Positions 32,768-42,784 of a stretch of DNA of 64,000 bases are shown here, one piece after another. The translations under genes and the position numbers were made by a program. Positions within the stretch are counted from its first letter, which is position 1. Each line of letters starts with the position of its first letter. The DNA comes from Bdellovibrionales bacterium GWA2_49_15 (GTDB taxonomy: Bacteria > Bdellovibrionota > Bacteriovoracia > Bacteriovoracales > Bacteriovoracaceae): positions 1 to 64,000 of the forward strand of contig MEPP01000028.1 in NCBI GenBank assembly GCA_001769855.1, written 5' to 3'. Under the pieces are notes generated by a model. It did not search any database, was not told the origin of the DNA, and saw nothing but the letters and a program-made list of their open reading frames with translations.

Positions 32768-34318
32768 TCATGGATCGCGATGATTAATGTGCTTGGCGGG
32801 AATCTGATCCATTAAAAATTCCGTGAGCGCCAGAATCGTCAGGGCCGGGTTGACACCCAGATTGGCGGGAATGATGGAACCATCGCAGACTAAAATTTGT
32901 TCATGCCCATGGAGACGGCCTTGAAGATCGACGCCGCCCTGCTTTGGGTCGGGATGGATTCTACAGCCACCCATCACATGCGCGGTGACCGGCGCTCCCA
33001 GCCATACCTCCGTCCAGGTACTCAGGGCCATTCCCCCGAGCTTCTTGGCCATGTGCCGGGCAAAGGAGTTGGCCTCGGGCAAGGTGGCCGGGGCCTGAAA
33101 TTCCGGCGGAACAGGGAGAGAGATAAGTCCGCGCCGATGGCCTAGATTTAAGTAGCTCTCGCGGTTTTGCATCACCACCAGGATCGCCGATATTTTGGAA
33201 TATCCAAAAGGCCACCAGGTGGTAAGGTATTCGAAAGGGTGCCGAGCGACAGTCATGAGGTAGCGAAGCATCGTGGGAATCCAGGTCAGTTTTTCCAGCG
33301 CAGGACTGATCATGGGCGTCGCAAGCAAGGCCATAAAATCTGAACCTGCCGGGTAGCGATCGGCCTGCACCTGAGTGTTCTCGTCAGGAAAAACGCTGGA
33401 AGATGCCGCGATACCTTTTGAATGGTCGATCTCGCTTCCCAGCGGTGCTCGCACCGCTACGATTGCCTCACTATTCGTGAGGACTCGTTTCCCCAAGGTG
33501 GGGGAAGCGGACGGCAAGACTCCTCTGGCCTGCTCCTTGAGCAAAAGTGAGAGTGTTCCAATTACACCTGCGGCCAGCACCAGCTTTTTGGTGACAATTT
33601 TTTCCTTACTATTTTTGAGAGTGATGCAGACGTTGCCATCTTCAACAAAAGAAAGTCCGGTAACTTCTGTTTGGGCGCGAACTTGAGCGCCGTGTTTTTG
33701 TGCAAAATAGAGGTAGTTTAAGTCGAGGGTATTTTTGGCGCCCACCCGACAGCCCACAAAGCAGCCTCCGCACAAGGTGCAGGCGGTGCGAACCGGGCCT
33801 TCGCCGTTAAAATAAGGATCGCCTGATTTGGCGTCAAAGCAGATCGCCACAGGACTTGCAGTGAAGGTGTGCTCGCGTCCCATCTCTCGGGCGGTCTGGC
33901 GCAGGGCCTCGTCCATCGGGGTCAGATGCGGATTGGTCACAACTCCGAGCATCTTGGAGGCCCTTAAAAAAAAGGGTGCAAGCGCCTTTTCTCCTCCTAG
34001 CGCCTGAATGGAGTCGGACTGGAAGAATGATTTCATGGGGGTAAAAAGGGTGTTGCCATAGACCAGGCTGCCGCCGCCCACGCCCACTCCGGAGAGAACT
34101 AAGGCGCGACGAAAGGGAGTCATCTGCAAAAAACCCCGCAGCCCCAGGCGCGGACTCCACAGATACTTGCGGGCATTCCAGGTGGATTTGGGAAAATCTT
34201 CCTTGGCCCAGCGCGCCCCTTTTTCCAGCACCAGGACGCGGTAACCTTTTTCGGCCAAGCGCAGGGCCGCCACGCTGCCGCCGAAGCCTGAGCCGACCAC
34301 CACATAATCCCAAACCAT
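32768..34318 (-). CDS. GMC-type FAD oxidoreductase (cholesterol-oxidase-like)
   Basis: The ATG at 34318 has GGAGG five bases upstream; the frame is open to 34606 but that part overlaps the upstream gene. The 516-residue protein has the FAD motif VVVGSGFGGSVAALRLAEKG (residues 6-25), GVGVGGGSLVYGN, the Cys-rich CTLCGGCFVGC (about 189-199) and GAKNTLDLNYLY, and the C-terminal GMC signature VNPALTILALTE. The Cys-rich loop is typical of a subgroup close to cholesterol oxidases. Substrate, perhaps a sterol, hopanoid or lipid alcohol, is unknown. It is 28 bp downstream of a secreted-protein gene, likely an operon. Confidence 0.8.
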   Translation of the reverse strand: MVWDYVVVGSGFGGSVAALRLAEKGYRVLVLEKGARWAKEDFPKSTWNARKYLWSPRLGLRGFLQMTPFRRALVLSGVGVGGGSLVYGNTLFTPMKSFFQSDSIQALGGEKALAPFFLRASKMLGVVTNPHLTPMDEALRQTAREMGREHTFTASPVAICFDAKSGDPYFNGEGPVRTACTLCGGCFVGCRVGAKNTLDLNYLYFAQKHGAQVRAQTEVTGLSFVEDGNVCITLKNSKEKIVTKKLVLAAGVIGTLSLLLKEQARGVLPSASPTLGKRVLTNSEAIVAVRAPLGSEIDHSKGIAASSSVFPDENTQVQADRYPAGSDFMALLATPMISPALEKLTWIPTMLRYLMTVARHPFEYLTTWWPFGYSKISAILVVMQNRESYLNLGHRRGLISLPVPPEFQAPATLPEANSFARHMAKKLGGMALSTWTEVWLGAPVTAHVMGGCRIHPDPKQGGVDLQGRLHGHEQILVCDGSIIPANLGVNPALTILALTEFLMDQIPAKHINHRDP

Positions 34319-34346
34319 TTTGCCTCCAGGCAAAAGTATAGCTGGT

Positions 34347-35012
34347 TTATAATTGTTGGGAAATACTTTGGCCCGAATGCGGATCGCGACCATCCACACG
34401 CAGAGAGCTGATCCCGGTGGGAACCCCCAGCACGGTGGAAAGTTCGGCATAGAATTTTTCGATGACAATGCTTCTTCCATCGTTGAGCTGCGCACTGGCG
34501 GTGACGCGACAGTCGCCGTCCACGATTTTGGCCTCGATGGTAATGGACTTTTTATTAATCTCGACCTGATCCATGGCGGCCATCTTAAAAACCACCTGGT
34601 GCTCATCGTGGGCCAAAATAATCGGCCCTAAGCGTTTGAGATCATCTGCGGTCATCCCCTCAGTTTGCCCGCGCTCCTCCCCCATTTTCCAGAAATTACT
34701 GAAATTTGGCGCGCCATTTTCTTTATAGGAGATCGTGCAGGATGGGGTGTTGATTTTCACCCCATAGTGGAGAACATTTTTAGGATTATAATCTTTCTCG
34801 AAACGAAAGAGTTCCACACGCTTCGTCACCTCTGGCGCGTCTGACTCCTCCGTACCGGTTTCCACCAAGTTTGCATTGAGCACATCGGTGGTTTCGGCCA
34901 AGTCATCTAAGCTTCCATCGGCCGGAAGATCAAAAATCGGCGAACAGGTTGCAAAACTTTGATTTGCAGAGAGAAAAGTGATCGTTAAAAATGTCATGAG
35001 AATGATATGCAT
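34347..35012 (-). CDS. Secreted protein of unknown function
   Basis: The ATG at 35012 is preceded by a G-rich stretch (GGGGTGGGGG) and starts a signal peptide (MHIILMTFLTITFLSANQSFA, then TCSPIFDLP). The frame continues to 35054, but the signal supports the internal start. The 221-residue protein has two Cys near the start of the mature part and a mixture of short strands (for example KINTPSCTISYKENG, ITIEAKIVDGDCRVTAS). No domain recognised. It is 28 bp upstream of the GMC oxidoreductase on the same strand, so it may be an exported partner of that pathway. Confidence 0.55.
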   Translation of the reverse strand: MHIILMTFLTITFLSANQSFATCSPIFDLPADGSLDDLAETTDVLNANLVETGTEESDAPEVTKRVELFRFEKDYNPKNVLHYGVKINTPSCTISYKENGAPNFSNFWKMGEERGQTEGMTADDLKRLGPIILAHDEHQVVFKMAAMDQVEINKKSITIEAKIVDGDCRVTASAQLNDGRSIVIEKFYAELSTVLGVPTGISSLRVDGRDPHSGQSISQQL

Positions 35013-35197
35013 AGAACCCCCACCCCACAGGGTGAAATGCGAAAACCAGGCCAAAGGGAGGCCATTAGCAGCTTGTGAAAACAGGGCATTGGAAGATACG
35101 TTGAACTAAAAGCTCAAAATTGTGACGGCGTTGTCTGGTCTTTAGACAGTTATGTAAAAAAAACCAAGGTGACGTTGGTGCTTGATGGACATTTCTC

Positions 35198-35953
35198 CTA
35201 ACGGTCAAAAATGCGAGGGAGCGCATCAACCGGCATCGCCTCAGGAAAATCTTCGCACAGAATGGGAATCCCCAGCTTTTGGTACTTAAATCCCTTTCTG
35301 TCCTCATTGTCCGTATAGGGAAGAATGCTGATAATTCGTTTGACTAATGCCAGGGAAAGCTTGCGCGGTGATTTCTTCAAATTCAACGCCTGGGCATGTC
35401 TTATGTGTTGGGACATCAGTTGAGTGGTTTTAATAACCGTGGTTAAGTCATTTCGAAAGAGGCAGTTAAAGGAAGGTCGCGTATTCAGCTCTTCCATCTT
35501 CTGCCGGGCCATTTCCAGCATGACCGAAGGGCCCTCGTCGTTCAGGGCCTGCATGAGTCTTTTGGCGAAACCGTTCTGATTCGAAGAGATAAACTCCTCT
35601 GGAATTTCTCCAAAAGGCGCACGATAGGCCAAGAAGGGAGGAATTCCTCTTGGAGAAATCATCTCGTCGCAGATTATGTTTATGCCATGTTTTTGAAAGT
35701 ATCTGGCCTTTTGATCAAACCATGGCGCAAGAAAGTATAGGCCGAATGTTTCAGCAATGATGAGACCATTGACAATTTTTCTCGTCCCCTTGTGGGCCTT
35801 GGTATATTTATCAATGCGATTGCGGTTGGTTTGCAAGGCCTCCTTGAGGTGCTCTTTAAAACAATTTTTCGTATATTTTGTTGTCGGCGCCGGAAACTCA
35901 GCTGCGGTCGCAGTCGCCATCATCAAAAGTAGTGCGAGCAATTTCATCATCAT
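35198..35953 (-). CDS. Exported protein of unknown function
   Basis: The product (251 residues from the first of three in-frame ATGs at 35953, 35950 and 35947; CAGGAGA upstream suits the third best) begins with a signal peptide (about MKLLALLLMMATATAA). The mature protein is helical, charged, with several Cys (for example NCFKEH, IICDEM, FNCLFR, ILCEDF) and no recognisable domain. It overlaps the stop of the PQQ-like propeller gene by 4 bp and is probably co-expressed with it. It lies within the exported gene cluster 34347-38388. A possible prey- or envelope-directed function is inference from export only. Confidence 0.6.
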   Translation of the reverse strand: MMMKLLALLLMMATATAAEFPAPTTKYTKNCFKEHLKEALQTNRNRIDKYTKAHKGTRKIVNGLIIAETFGLYFLAPWFDQKARYFQKHGINIICDEMISPRGIPPFLAYRAPFGEIPEEFISSNQNGFAKRLMQALNDEGPSVMLEMARQKMEELNTRPSFNCLFRNDLTTVIKTTQLMSQHIRHAQALNLKKSPRKLSLALVKRIISILPYTDNEDRKGFKYQKLGIPILCEDFPEAMPVDALPRIFDR

Positions 35954-38388
35954 TCTCCTGAAATAAGGTGGTGATCCATAAACAGCATAATCCTGACTGC
36001 CTTTTTGAGGTCTCTGGGTTTGAATGCTAGCTCTTTGCTGCGTTCGTTCTCTTTTACCTCGACCGCCGAATAGGTGAGCAGCTCATTGGATTTATCTAAC
36101 AGCACCACTCCCAAAACAGATTTGCGAGTCACCGGCCGAGTAAGCTCAACTTTAACCTTTTCCTTTCCGACTGAAAGCTGTGCCCTCAGACCGTCGTTCA
36201 AGAAAAGGTCAGGACTGGTGGCCGGGGTGAAGTGCTGAAGGCCCATCTCTCCCATCCCACGCATCTGCAAGGTGGGACCGCACACCTTATTAATGAGTTT
36301 TAAGGGAAACTTGTAGTTGGTGCCATTCCCCTTGAGCCCTAAGCATGAAGCTTCCGAGTAAAACTGAAGATTTTTTTTGGATTCAAAGGCGGGAAGCTGG
36401 CCTCTCAAAGAGATTCGCTTAAAAGCAATCGTTCCACCCATGGCGGACAGCTTGAGACTTCCGTCAACGAAAAGGTCCTCTCCTTTCTTGCGTCCCTTGA
36501 GCACAAAGGTTTTGCTGGACTCAGGCAACGGCACAACACCAAGATCGGAGGGGGTTGCCGGCGTGACATAGAGTAAAAATTGCTCTCCGTTTTGAGCGAA
36601 AGGTGTGGCAATAAAACCCTGCCCGTCCATGGCTGCAGGAATGTAAGTATCAAGCGCCTGAGGCTGCTCCAGGTAAAGCGATTTTATTCCCCACACTCCT
36701 TGGGCCATAACTCTGTCATCGCTATCCTTCCTGCTCTTTGTCTTAAAGCTGGTGCTAAAAAAGAATTTTCTGAAACTTAACCAGTTAAAGCGATCGGCCA
36801 GCCAATTTCTTTGCTTGTAATGAAATCCGCTAATCACGATCTGATAAGACGTGTCCGCCTTGAGCGCTTCTTTCGGCAAAAGATTGAGATATTTTCCGTC
36901 ACTGGAAACCTTCACCTCAAACTTGGCGGGAGGGTTGGATTTAACCCTGACTCCCAGAGTATTGATGCCTCTGTTTGTTTGCCAAAGGTCTTCTCTCATC
37001 ACCACCAGTCTGAATTTTAAAACTTGAGTAAGGCCAATTTCCTCATCGGGTGAAACGGTATAGCGCCCGAGGGAATCAAGATATCTGAGGGTCGCCTCAT
37101 TTTCCCCCACGGGAATGCCAAAGTTGGGTTTGTCGGCCTTGCCGCCGAACTCACATCTTTGATCACCCCGATTATTCGCGCAGTATTCAAAGGGAACTTG
37201 GTAAATAATCCCGGCATAGCTGCCGTTAAAAATGATCCCGGTGCCGGAGATGCTCGGCGAAGCATCCAGATTACTTTTGCGAATGCCCGAGCTTGTTCGA
37301 TAGGACCAGATTCTCTCTCCGCTTGTCAGGTCCAGCGCAAAAAGTTTGCCATTCTTCACCCCGAAGATCACCACCTCATCGCCGGTTATGAGAGGGGAAC
37401 TCGCCATAGGAGCGTAGGTATTATAGGCCCACTGCTTTTCACCCGCCGTACTGAGGGCATAGACTTCGCCCTCTAATGTCCCAAAGACCAGGGTGTTATT
37501 TTTTAGGGCGGCGGAGGAATAGATCTCCCCGTGTGCCTCTTTAAAAACCCAGCGTTTCACCAGCTTATTGTTTTCAACTCGAAAGGAGTAAAAATAAAAA
37601 TCGCTGGCACCCAAATAGATATTGTCCCCATCATCAATGAGCGGCGAGGCCTTGATGTCTTTCCCGATCTTATACGTATCAAGCAGCTCGCCCGTGTCGC
37701 GGTTAACCAGATATAAATTTCCGTCCAATGAGCCGAAGGTCATCCAATTTTGGCGCTTCGAGAAGGCCGGAGAGGACCAGACCATCATATTGGTTTTAAC
37801 ATTCCATTTCTCTTTGCCGCTCAGATCGAGGGCATACATGTGGCCATTATCTGATCCGGCATAGAGCATGTTGTTGGGCCCGAGCTGGACGTTGCCCTCG
37901 AAGCTGTTGACCACCGCACCCTGGCCGTGGGCCGCGTCACTGGAATGATAGGCCTTGAAAACCCAGACTCTTTTACCCGTATCCCGATTGACGGCATGGA
38001 GATGCCCGTCGCCACCGGGGATCACCACCAGATTGCCGGGCGCAAGCACGGCGGCGGAATCGATCAGCGAATCGGCGCGGTCAAAGATTTTGTAAGACCA
38101 GACAATTTCACCTGAGCTGTTTATCTTATAAAAATTTTTGTTGGAGCTGCCGACATAAACGTTATTCTGGTGATCTATAATCGCCGTCCCCCAAATCAGT
38201 CCGCCCACCGCAAGCGTTTTGGGAGTGCGATGCTGATTTTCCTGGAGAAACGGTCGCACCGAAATAGGAGAGCTTCCCTGATTTTGGGGACCATGGCGAA
38301 AGGAAGTCCATCCATTCGTCGTGGCATAAGACGAAGTGGAAAGGAAAAAAATAAGGATTGTGAAAACAAAATAATTCTGGCCCAGCAT
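35950..38388 (-). CDS. Exported PQQ-like beta-propeller protein
   Basis: The 812-residue protein has a signal peptide (about 1-22, ending STSSYA, then TTNGWTSFRHGPQ). Residues about 30-400 contain at least seven blades of the PQQ-enzyme/BamB type (for example NNVYVGSSNKNFYKIN, GHLHAVNRDTGKRVW, GHMYALDLSGKEKW, GNLYLVNRDTGELL, GKLFALDLTSGERIW). The C-terminal half (about 420-800) is beta-rich and unknown, with Cys near CEFGG. It may scaffold proteins in the periplasm or bind a quinone cofactor. No dehydrogenase active-site residues are recognised, so a scaffold role is preferred. Together with the next gene it forms a two-gene operon. Confidence 0.75.
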   Translation of the reverse strand: MLGQNYFVFTILIFFLSTSSYATTNGWTSFRHGPQNQGSSPISVRPFLQENQHRTPKTLAVGGLIWGTAIIDHQNNVYVGSSNKNFYKINSSGEIVWSYKIFDRADSLIDSAAVLAPGNLVVIPGGDGHLHAVNRDTGKRVWVFKAYHSSDAAHGQGAVVNSFEGNVQLGPNNMLYAGSDNGHMYALDLSGKEKWNVKTNMMVWSSPAFSKRQNWMTFGSLDGNLYLVNRDTGELLDTYKIGKDIKASPLIDDGDNIYLGASDFYFYSFRVENNKLVKRWVFKEAHGEIYSSAALKNNTLVFGTLEGEVYALSTAGEKQWAYNTYAPMASSPLITGDEVVIFGVKNGKLFALDLTSGERIWSYRTSSGIRKSNLDASPSISGTGIIFNGSYAGIIYQVPFEYCANNRGDQRCEFGGKADKPNFGIPVGENEATLRYLDSLGRYTVSPDEEIGLTQVLKFRLVVMREDLWQTNRGINTLGVRVKSNPPAKFEVKVSSDGKYLNLLPKEALKADTSYQIVISGFHYKQRNWLADRFNWLSFRKFFFSTSFKTKSRKDSDDRVMAQGVWGIKSLYLEQPQALDTYIPAAMDGQGFIATPFAQNGEQFLLYVTPATPSDLGVVPLPESSKTFVLKGRKKGEDLFVDGSLKLSAMGGTIAFKRISLRGQLPAFESKKNLQFYSEASCLGLKGNGTNYKFPLKLINKVCGPTLQMRGMGEMGLQHFTPATSPDLFLNDGLRAQLSVGKEKVKVELTRPVTRKSVLGVVLLDKSNELLTYSAVEVKENERSKELAFKPRDLKKAVRIMLFMDHHLISGE

Positions 38389-38494
38389 AAGAACACTCCT
38401 TCTTGCAGTCTACGTATGCTGGTCATGCTACAGGGCGCGGGCGATCTTCTGCAGACATCATGTAAAAAAGCCAAAGACACTTAAGTCTTGTGAA

Positions 38495-40105
38495 TTATTT
38501 TAGAATCTGAGATCGGACAGAATTTCTTTCTCTTTTAGCCGTGAAGATATAGGCAATATTACGGCCCTTACCTTCGGCCTCAATAAATCCGTCTTCCAGC
38601 CATTGCTTGATCCAGCCCTTGGCGGTGGATGAGCCAATCTGAAACATCGTTTCCACATCGGACCGCTTGAAGATGGGATGCTGAATGGCCAAAATGGCCT
38701 GGGGACCTCGGCTGAGGTGATCCATAGGTAAAAGAATGACCTGATCTTTGGGCAACTCAATTGAATAGAGATTGTTTTCGCATTTGATTTCAAAACCGAC
38801 CTTGCGCAGTTTTTGGACGAGATTTTTCAGGCGATTTTCACCATCTGTTGGATGAAAAAAATCTTGTCGATAGATAAAATCGGTTAAGGCCCATCTCGAA
38901 ACTCCAAGATCACCGGAGCCGAGAATGGTTGAAAGGCAACGAACCTGAAGGTCTGTAAGCAGGATCGCCGTATCACCTTCAGAACCCGGAGGATACACCA
39001 CGCCTGAATAAAGATCCATGAGGGGCCATTTATTTGTGCGATAGTTATGAATAACTTCGCTGTACCTGGTGGCCAAGATCTTATCGCCCTCAACCACCCA
39101 GCAATCATGGGAATTTTCTGTATATTTCATGCCAAAATGTAACGTTAGGGGAAGTTGCTCATGGGTATAACATTTGCCAAGAGCATAACTGGCCGGGCAA
39201 AAGGAAATGTGCGCCCGAGTTGCCAGCCTTTGAGCGACGGGAAGGCGGTTGCCCAGATTTTTTTCCAGCCAATAGTAATTCATCATATTGGTATAGGGAG
39301 GAATGGCGGATTGGGTTTGCGGCCCGAGCCCCTTCATAAGATATTTTACCGCACTCGCGGCATCGCCTTGCAGGGAATAATACGTCCCGATCGCACGACA
39401 GATATAAATGTACTTGAGGCTGTAAGGATTTTTGAGGGTTCGCTCAGCTTCCTGACAATGATAAAGGGCCTTCGGCCAGTCGCAGGTATCAAGGTAGAGC
39501 AGGGCCAGCCGATGATGGACGAGGTCACAGTGGTGGTGGCCGATCGAGACGGCCTTCTCCAGTAGCTGAGTCAAAAACAGCTCACAAGCTTGGGTCTGGT
39601 GCAGGCCAAATAAAGCGATGCTCTGATTGATCATGCTCCCCCACCACTCAGACTGTTCGCTCGTCAGGGTTTGAGTCGCCTTTTGAGCGGAGGTCAGGGC
39701 ATTGGCATAATCTTCCATGGTGAGATAGAGCGCTGTCAAATAACGCCAGTAGTGTGGATTAATCAAGACGGGGTCCTTTCCCCGTCGATGGACCTCGTCG
39801 GTGAGATTGGCAAACATCCTCTCGGCCAAAAAACGAGCGCCGTTATTTTGGAGCATATAGGCCAGGCGAAATTGCAATGCTAACTGATCATCGGGCGCAT
39901 TTCTCAGCTCAGAAGGGCCAAGCTCCGGGCCTAAAACTTTAAGCGCTCGATCGAGCTCGGAAAGAGATCGGTATATTTCCGACACTAAAATGGTGTCCCA
40001 GGTGCTGAGGGAGTTGGTTTTGAGAAACTTGGCGAGCAAACTCCGTCCTTCATCAGGTCGACCGCTGATAATGGTCTTGCGAATATGAATCAGAGTCTCA
40101 TTCAT
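38495..40105 (-). CDS. TPR and winged-helix regulator
   Basis: The 536-residue protein is mostly helical repeats (about residues 20-310, including YYSLQGDAASAVKYLMKG and paired A/L/Y positions). It ends in two DNA-binding-like parts: an OmpR-type winged helix (about 390-450, ENRLKNLVQKLRKVGFEI) and a second helix-turn-helix of MarR-like pattern (about 475-520, RSDVETMFQIGSSTAKGWIK). Such TPR-winged-helix proteins are often sensory activators that bind a peptide or protein partner. It is directly downstream of and divergent from the secreted protein at 40264 and may regulate the neighbouring exported genes. No phosphoacceptor is present. Confidence 0.65.
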   Translation of the reverse strand: MNETLIHIRKTIISGRPDEGRSLLAKFLKTNSLSTWDTILVSEIYRSLSELDRALKVLGPELGPSELRNAPDDQLALQFRLAYMLQNNGARFLAERMFANLTDEVHRRGKDPVLINPHYWRYLTALYLTMEDYANALTSAQKATQTLTSEQSEWWGSMINQSIALFGLHQTQACELFLTQLLEKAVSIGHHHCDLVHHRLALLYLDTCDWPKALYHCQEAERTLKNPYSLKYIYICRAIGTYYSLQGDAASAVKYLMKGLGPQTQSAIPPYTNMMNYYWLEKNLGNRLPVAQRLATRAHISFCPASYALGKCYTHEQLPLTLHFGMKYTENSHDCWVVEGDKILATRYSEVIHNYRTNKWPLMDLYSGVVYPPGSEGDTAILLTDLQVRCLSTILGSGDLGVSRWALTDFIYRQDFFHPTDGENRLKNLVQKLRKVGFEIKCENNLYSIELPKDQVILLPMDHLSRGPQAILAIQHPIFKRSDVETMFQIGSSTAKGWIKQWLEDGFIEAEGKGRNIAYIFTAKRERNSVRSQILK

Positions 40106-40263
40106 AGGATCTTGATTTTTCTGTTAGTCCAATTATCGCATTCATAGATAAAAAAATCTTCTTCTATTTTGCATGATCCCCGTGAATTAATTACAGAGTC
40201 AAGAAAATTGCGTATCTCCTATGCTATCTAGCGGTCAACCATTGTTCTTCACAGGAGATCTTT

Positions 40264-40758
40264 ATGTTAAAAAGTATTTGCATGGCGGTTGTCTTACTTA
40301 CCGCAGGTTTAATGTCGGAAAATAGCATGGCCAAAAACTTTTATAAGGCCAGCGTCAGCTTGAAGCTCACCTATTCTAACGCCTTTCAAAAAACTCAGAC
40401 CCTTGAGAGTAAAAAAGCCCATGTGGCCCTCTCGGACGACTCCAGTAGCTACAGCTATGGAACTTTTTGTCAGCTTAAAATCGACAGTAAAATCTATAGC
40501 TGTCAGGGGAAACTTCACAGCAAAAAATCCTACGTCGTGAGCTTGAATGAGGAAACCTTGAAGCAAATTCTTCAGACACATTTTAACTTATCAACCGCGA
40601 CCATTCTTACCATGAACCTGACGTCAGGTTATAGCATCACGCGCTCCTGGGGCCGATACGACGGGACAGAAAGGGTCACCAAAATTCAGTTTCACACCGA
40701 TAAAAATGAAGAATCATACCACTTGGTTGCCACCGCCCGAAAGGCGCATCTTCAATAA
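40264..40758 (+). CDS. Small exported protein of unknown function
   Basis: The 164-residue product starts with a signal peptide (MLKSICMAVVLLTAGLMSEN, cleavage near SMAKN). The mature part is beta-rich with Ser/Thr/Lys and two Cys (GTFCQ, YSCQG), likely a disulfide. AGGAG lies six bases before the ATG. It converges on the phosphofructokinase gene, with a 6-bp gap. It has no recognised domain and may be periplasmic or secreted. It is transcribed away from the TPR regulator. Confidence 0.6.
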   Translation: MLKSICMAVVLLTAGLMSENSMAKNFYKASVSLKLTYSNAFQKTQTLESKKAHVALSDDSSSYSYGTFCQLKIDSKIYSCQGKLHSKKSYVVSLNEETLKQILQTHFNLSTATILTMNLTSGYSITRSWGRYDGTERVTKIQFHTDKNEESYHLVATARKAHLQ

Positions 40759-40764
40759 CCCTTT

Positions 40765-42051
40765 TCAAGAAAATGAGTATGGCTGTCCGGTGGCCTCGAG
40801 CACATTGCGCCAGAAGGTGCTGGCAGGAAGAATCACCTGGCGGCCCGTGGTCACCGCCGTCAGCGGGACATAGGTAAACCGTCCTTGCCAAAGGCCCACC
40901 ACCATCCCCGTTTTTCCCGCCATGGCGGCGTGAACCGCTTCATCGGCAAGCTGGCCGCAAAAGATTGAGTCACTGGCGTTGGCAGGCGCGGCACGGACAA
41001 TGTAGCTCGGATCGATATATTTCATGCTCAATCCGGTACTGTGAAATTCCCGAATGATGAGATCGCGGAGGAAAACCCCAATGTCGGCGAGCTTGAGATT
41101 TCCCGAGGCGTCGCGGGCCTTTGACTCCGGTAGGTGTTCCTGACCTGCGCCCTCGGCCACCACCATCACCGCATGGCCATTGGTCTGCAACCGTTTCTGC
41201 AGGTACTGCAAGATGCCGTGATCGCCCTGAAGAGTAAATGGTACCTCAGGCACTAAAACCAAATTGGCTTCCCGGGAGGCCATGGTGGCCGAGGCGGCGA
41301 TAAAACCCGAGTGGCGTCCCATGAGATGAACCAGACCGAAGCCATTGATGGTTCCCATGGCCTCAACGTGGGCGGCGCGAATGGCCTCGGCGGCGATGCT
41401 CACGGCGGTATCAAAGCCGAAGGTTTTTTCGGTAAAGAGCAGATCATTATCGACCGTCTTTGGGACGCCAATGATCGCGATTTTCGCCTCACGACGACGG
41501 ACTTCCTCATAGATGCTCAGGGCCGCATGCATTGTGCCGTCACCGCCCACCATAAACAGGATATTGATGCCCATGCGATTCAAAAAATCCACCATCTCCG
41601 CCACCGGTTGTGGCCCGCGGGATGAGCCCAGGATCGTTCCGCCCAGAAGATGGATGTCATGAATGATGGCCGGGTCTAAAGGCATTGGCGCCGCCGGACT
41701 TCGTGCGGTCAGTCCCAGAAGACCGTAACGAAGGCCGAAAATTTTTCGCACTCCATAGGAGTACCACAGGCGCCTTACCAGACCGCGGGTAATATTATTC
41801 ATCCCGGGACAAAGGCCGCCACAATGGACAATTCCGGCCACCACTTCCTTTCCCTTAAAAAAAATCATCTCGCGCGGGCCCGCCATCGTGAAGGCGTATT
41901 CCGGATTTTCACCCGACGGATCATACAGAACTCGCGCTCCATCGGGCGTATAGCTTGCCGCAAGCTCATTGGGGATTTTAGAAAGCAGTAAGGGCGACCG
42001 CGTATTGGCTGCGCCTAAGACCGGAATGGAAAAATCAAAGCGCCTCATCAT
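40765..42051 (-). CDS. 6-phosphofructokinase (ATP-type, group III-like)
   Basis: The ATG at 42051 is chosen because AGGA lies eight bases upstream; the frame is open to 42069. The 428-residue protein has GGLCPGMNNITRG (ATP/PPi loop), FMVGGDGTMHAAL with a Gly at the position that favours ATP, GVPKTVDNDL with the catalytic Asp pair, the substrate loop VHLMGRHSGFIAA and VVAEGAGQEHL. These place it in the longer PFK group that also includes plant enzymes. It phosphorylates fructose 6-phosphate, the committed glycolytic step. The gene stands alone; it is divergent from the FMN reductase gene. Confidence 0.85.
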   Translation of the reverse strand: MMRRFDFSIPVLGAANTRSPLLLSKIPNELAASYTPDGARVLYDPSGENPEYAFTMAGPREMIFFKGKEVVAGIVHCGGLCPGMNNITRGLVRRLWYSYGVRKIFGLRYGLLGLTARSPAAPMPLDPAIIHDIHLLGGTILGSSRGPQPVAEMVDFLNRMGINILFMVGGDGTMHAALSIYEEVRRREAKIAIIGVPKTVDNDLLFTEKTFGFDTAVSIAAEAIRAAHVEAMGTINGFGLVHLMGRHSGFIAASATMASREANLVLVPEVPFTLQGDHGILQYLQKRLQTNGHAVMVVAEGAGQEHLPESKARDASGNLKLADIGVFLRDLIIREFHSTGLSMKYIDPSYIVRAAPANASDSIFCGQLADEAVHAAMAGKTGMVVGLWQGRFTYVPLTAVTTGRQVILPASTFWRNVLEATGQPYSFS

Positions 42052-42184
42052 CAGTTGATCCTGGCACAAAAGGAAGCTCGTGGGGATAATTTATCTCATT
42101 GATGATTGTCAGCGAGGCCGAGCGCGCTCATCACTTACATGAAAAATAAATTCACCTAAGGTTCTTTTTGAACAAGGGGGGGCT

Positions 42185-42781
42185 ATGAAAATTGTCGGAT
42201 TATCCGGAAGTCTGAGAGCAGGTTCATACAATACCGCGCTTTTAAAAAGCGCCCGTGAGGCGATCAGTGAACGATTGGAGTTGAAAGTCTATACCCTTCA
42301 CGATATTCCGCTCTATGACGGTGATAAGGAGAGCAGCGAGGGAATTCCCTGGCGTGTGAAGGAGTTAAAAGAAGAACTCATCAGCTCTGATGGATTACTC
42401 ATCGTAACGCCTGAATATAATCATTCAATTCCCGGAGTTCTAAAAAATGCCATCGACTGGCTGAGCCGACCTCCTGAAGAGATCAAGCGTGTTTTTGGTG
42501 ACCGCCCGGTCGCTCTGATGGGTGCCTCACCCAGCGGCTTCGGGACGGTTTTGGCGCAGGAGGCCTGGCTGCCAATTCTGCGCACCTTGGGCATGAAACC
42601 TTGGTTTGGCAAAAGCTTACATGTGGCAAATGCTGATGAGGTTTTTGACCATGCGGGGAAAATCACGGATGCTCGAATCTCTTTGCAGCTCCAGCAGTTC
42701 ATGCAAGGTTTCCAGTCTTTTATTGAAGCGCAGCCTGCAGGGGCAATGAGCGAACGGCCGCAGCCGTCTTTGCATTCCTGA
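42185..42781 (+). CDS. NAD(P)H-dependent FMN reductase
   Basis: The 198-residue protein has the flavodoxin-like signature LSGSLRAGSYNTALL (residues 6-20) for FMN phosphate binding, then TPEYNHSIPGVLKNAIDWLS (76-95), the hallmark of the NADPH-dependent FMN reductase family (ChrR, YieF, SsuE-like). It reduces FMN, quinones or chromate-like substrates. The later half contains the conserved GxxG-type stretch GASPSGFGTVLAQ. GGGGGG precedes the ATG. It converges on the universal stress protein gene with 3 bp between stops. A role in oxidative stress is plausible but not shown. Confidence 0.9.
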   Translation: MKIVGLSGSLRAGSYNTALLKSAREAISERLELKVYTLHDIPLYDGDKESSEGIPWRVKELKEELISSDGLLIVTPEYNHSIPGVLKNAIDWLSRPPEEIKRVFGDRPVALMGASPSGFGTVLAQEAWLPILRTLGMKPWFGKSLHVANADEVFDHAGKITDARISLQLQQFMQGFQSFIEAQPAGAMSERPQPSLHS

Positions 42782-42784
42782 CCA

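Noticed and set aside
34319..34606. N-terminal extension of the GMC oxidoreductase
   Set aside because: It overlaps the secreted-protein gene in another frame; GGAGG and the FAD motif position fix the start at 34318.
35065..35307. 80-codon minus-strand frame
   Set aside because: It is a frame shadow of the exported gene 35198-35953 continuing into non-coding sequence, without a ribosome site.
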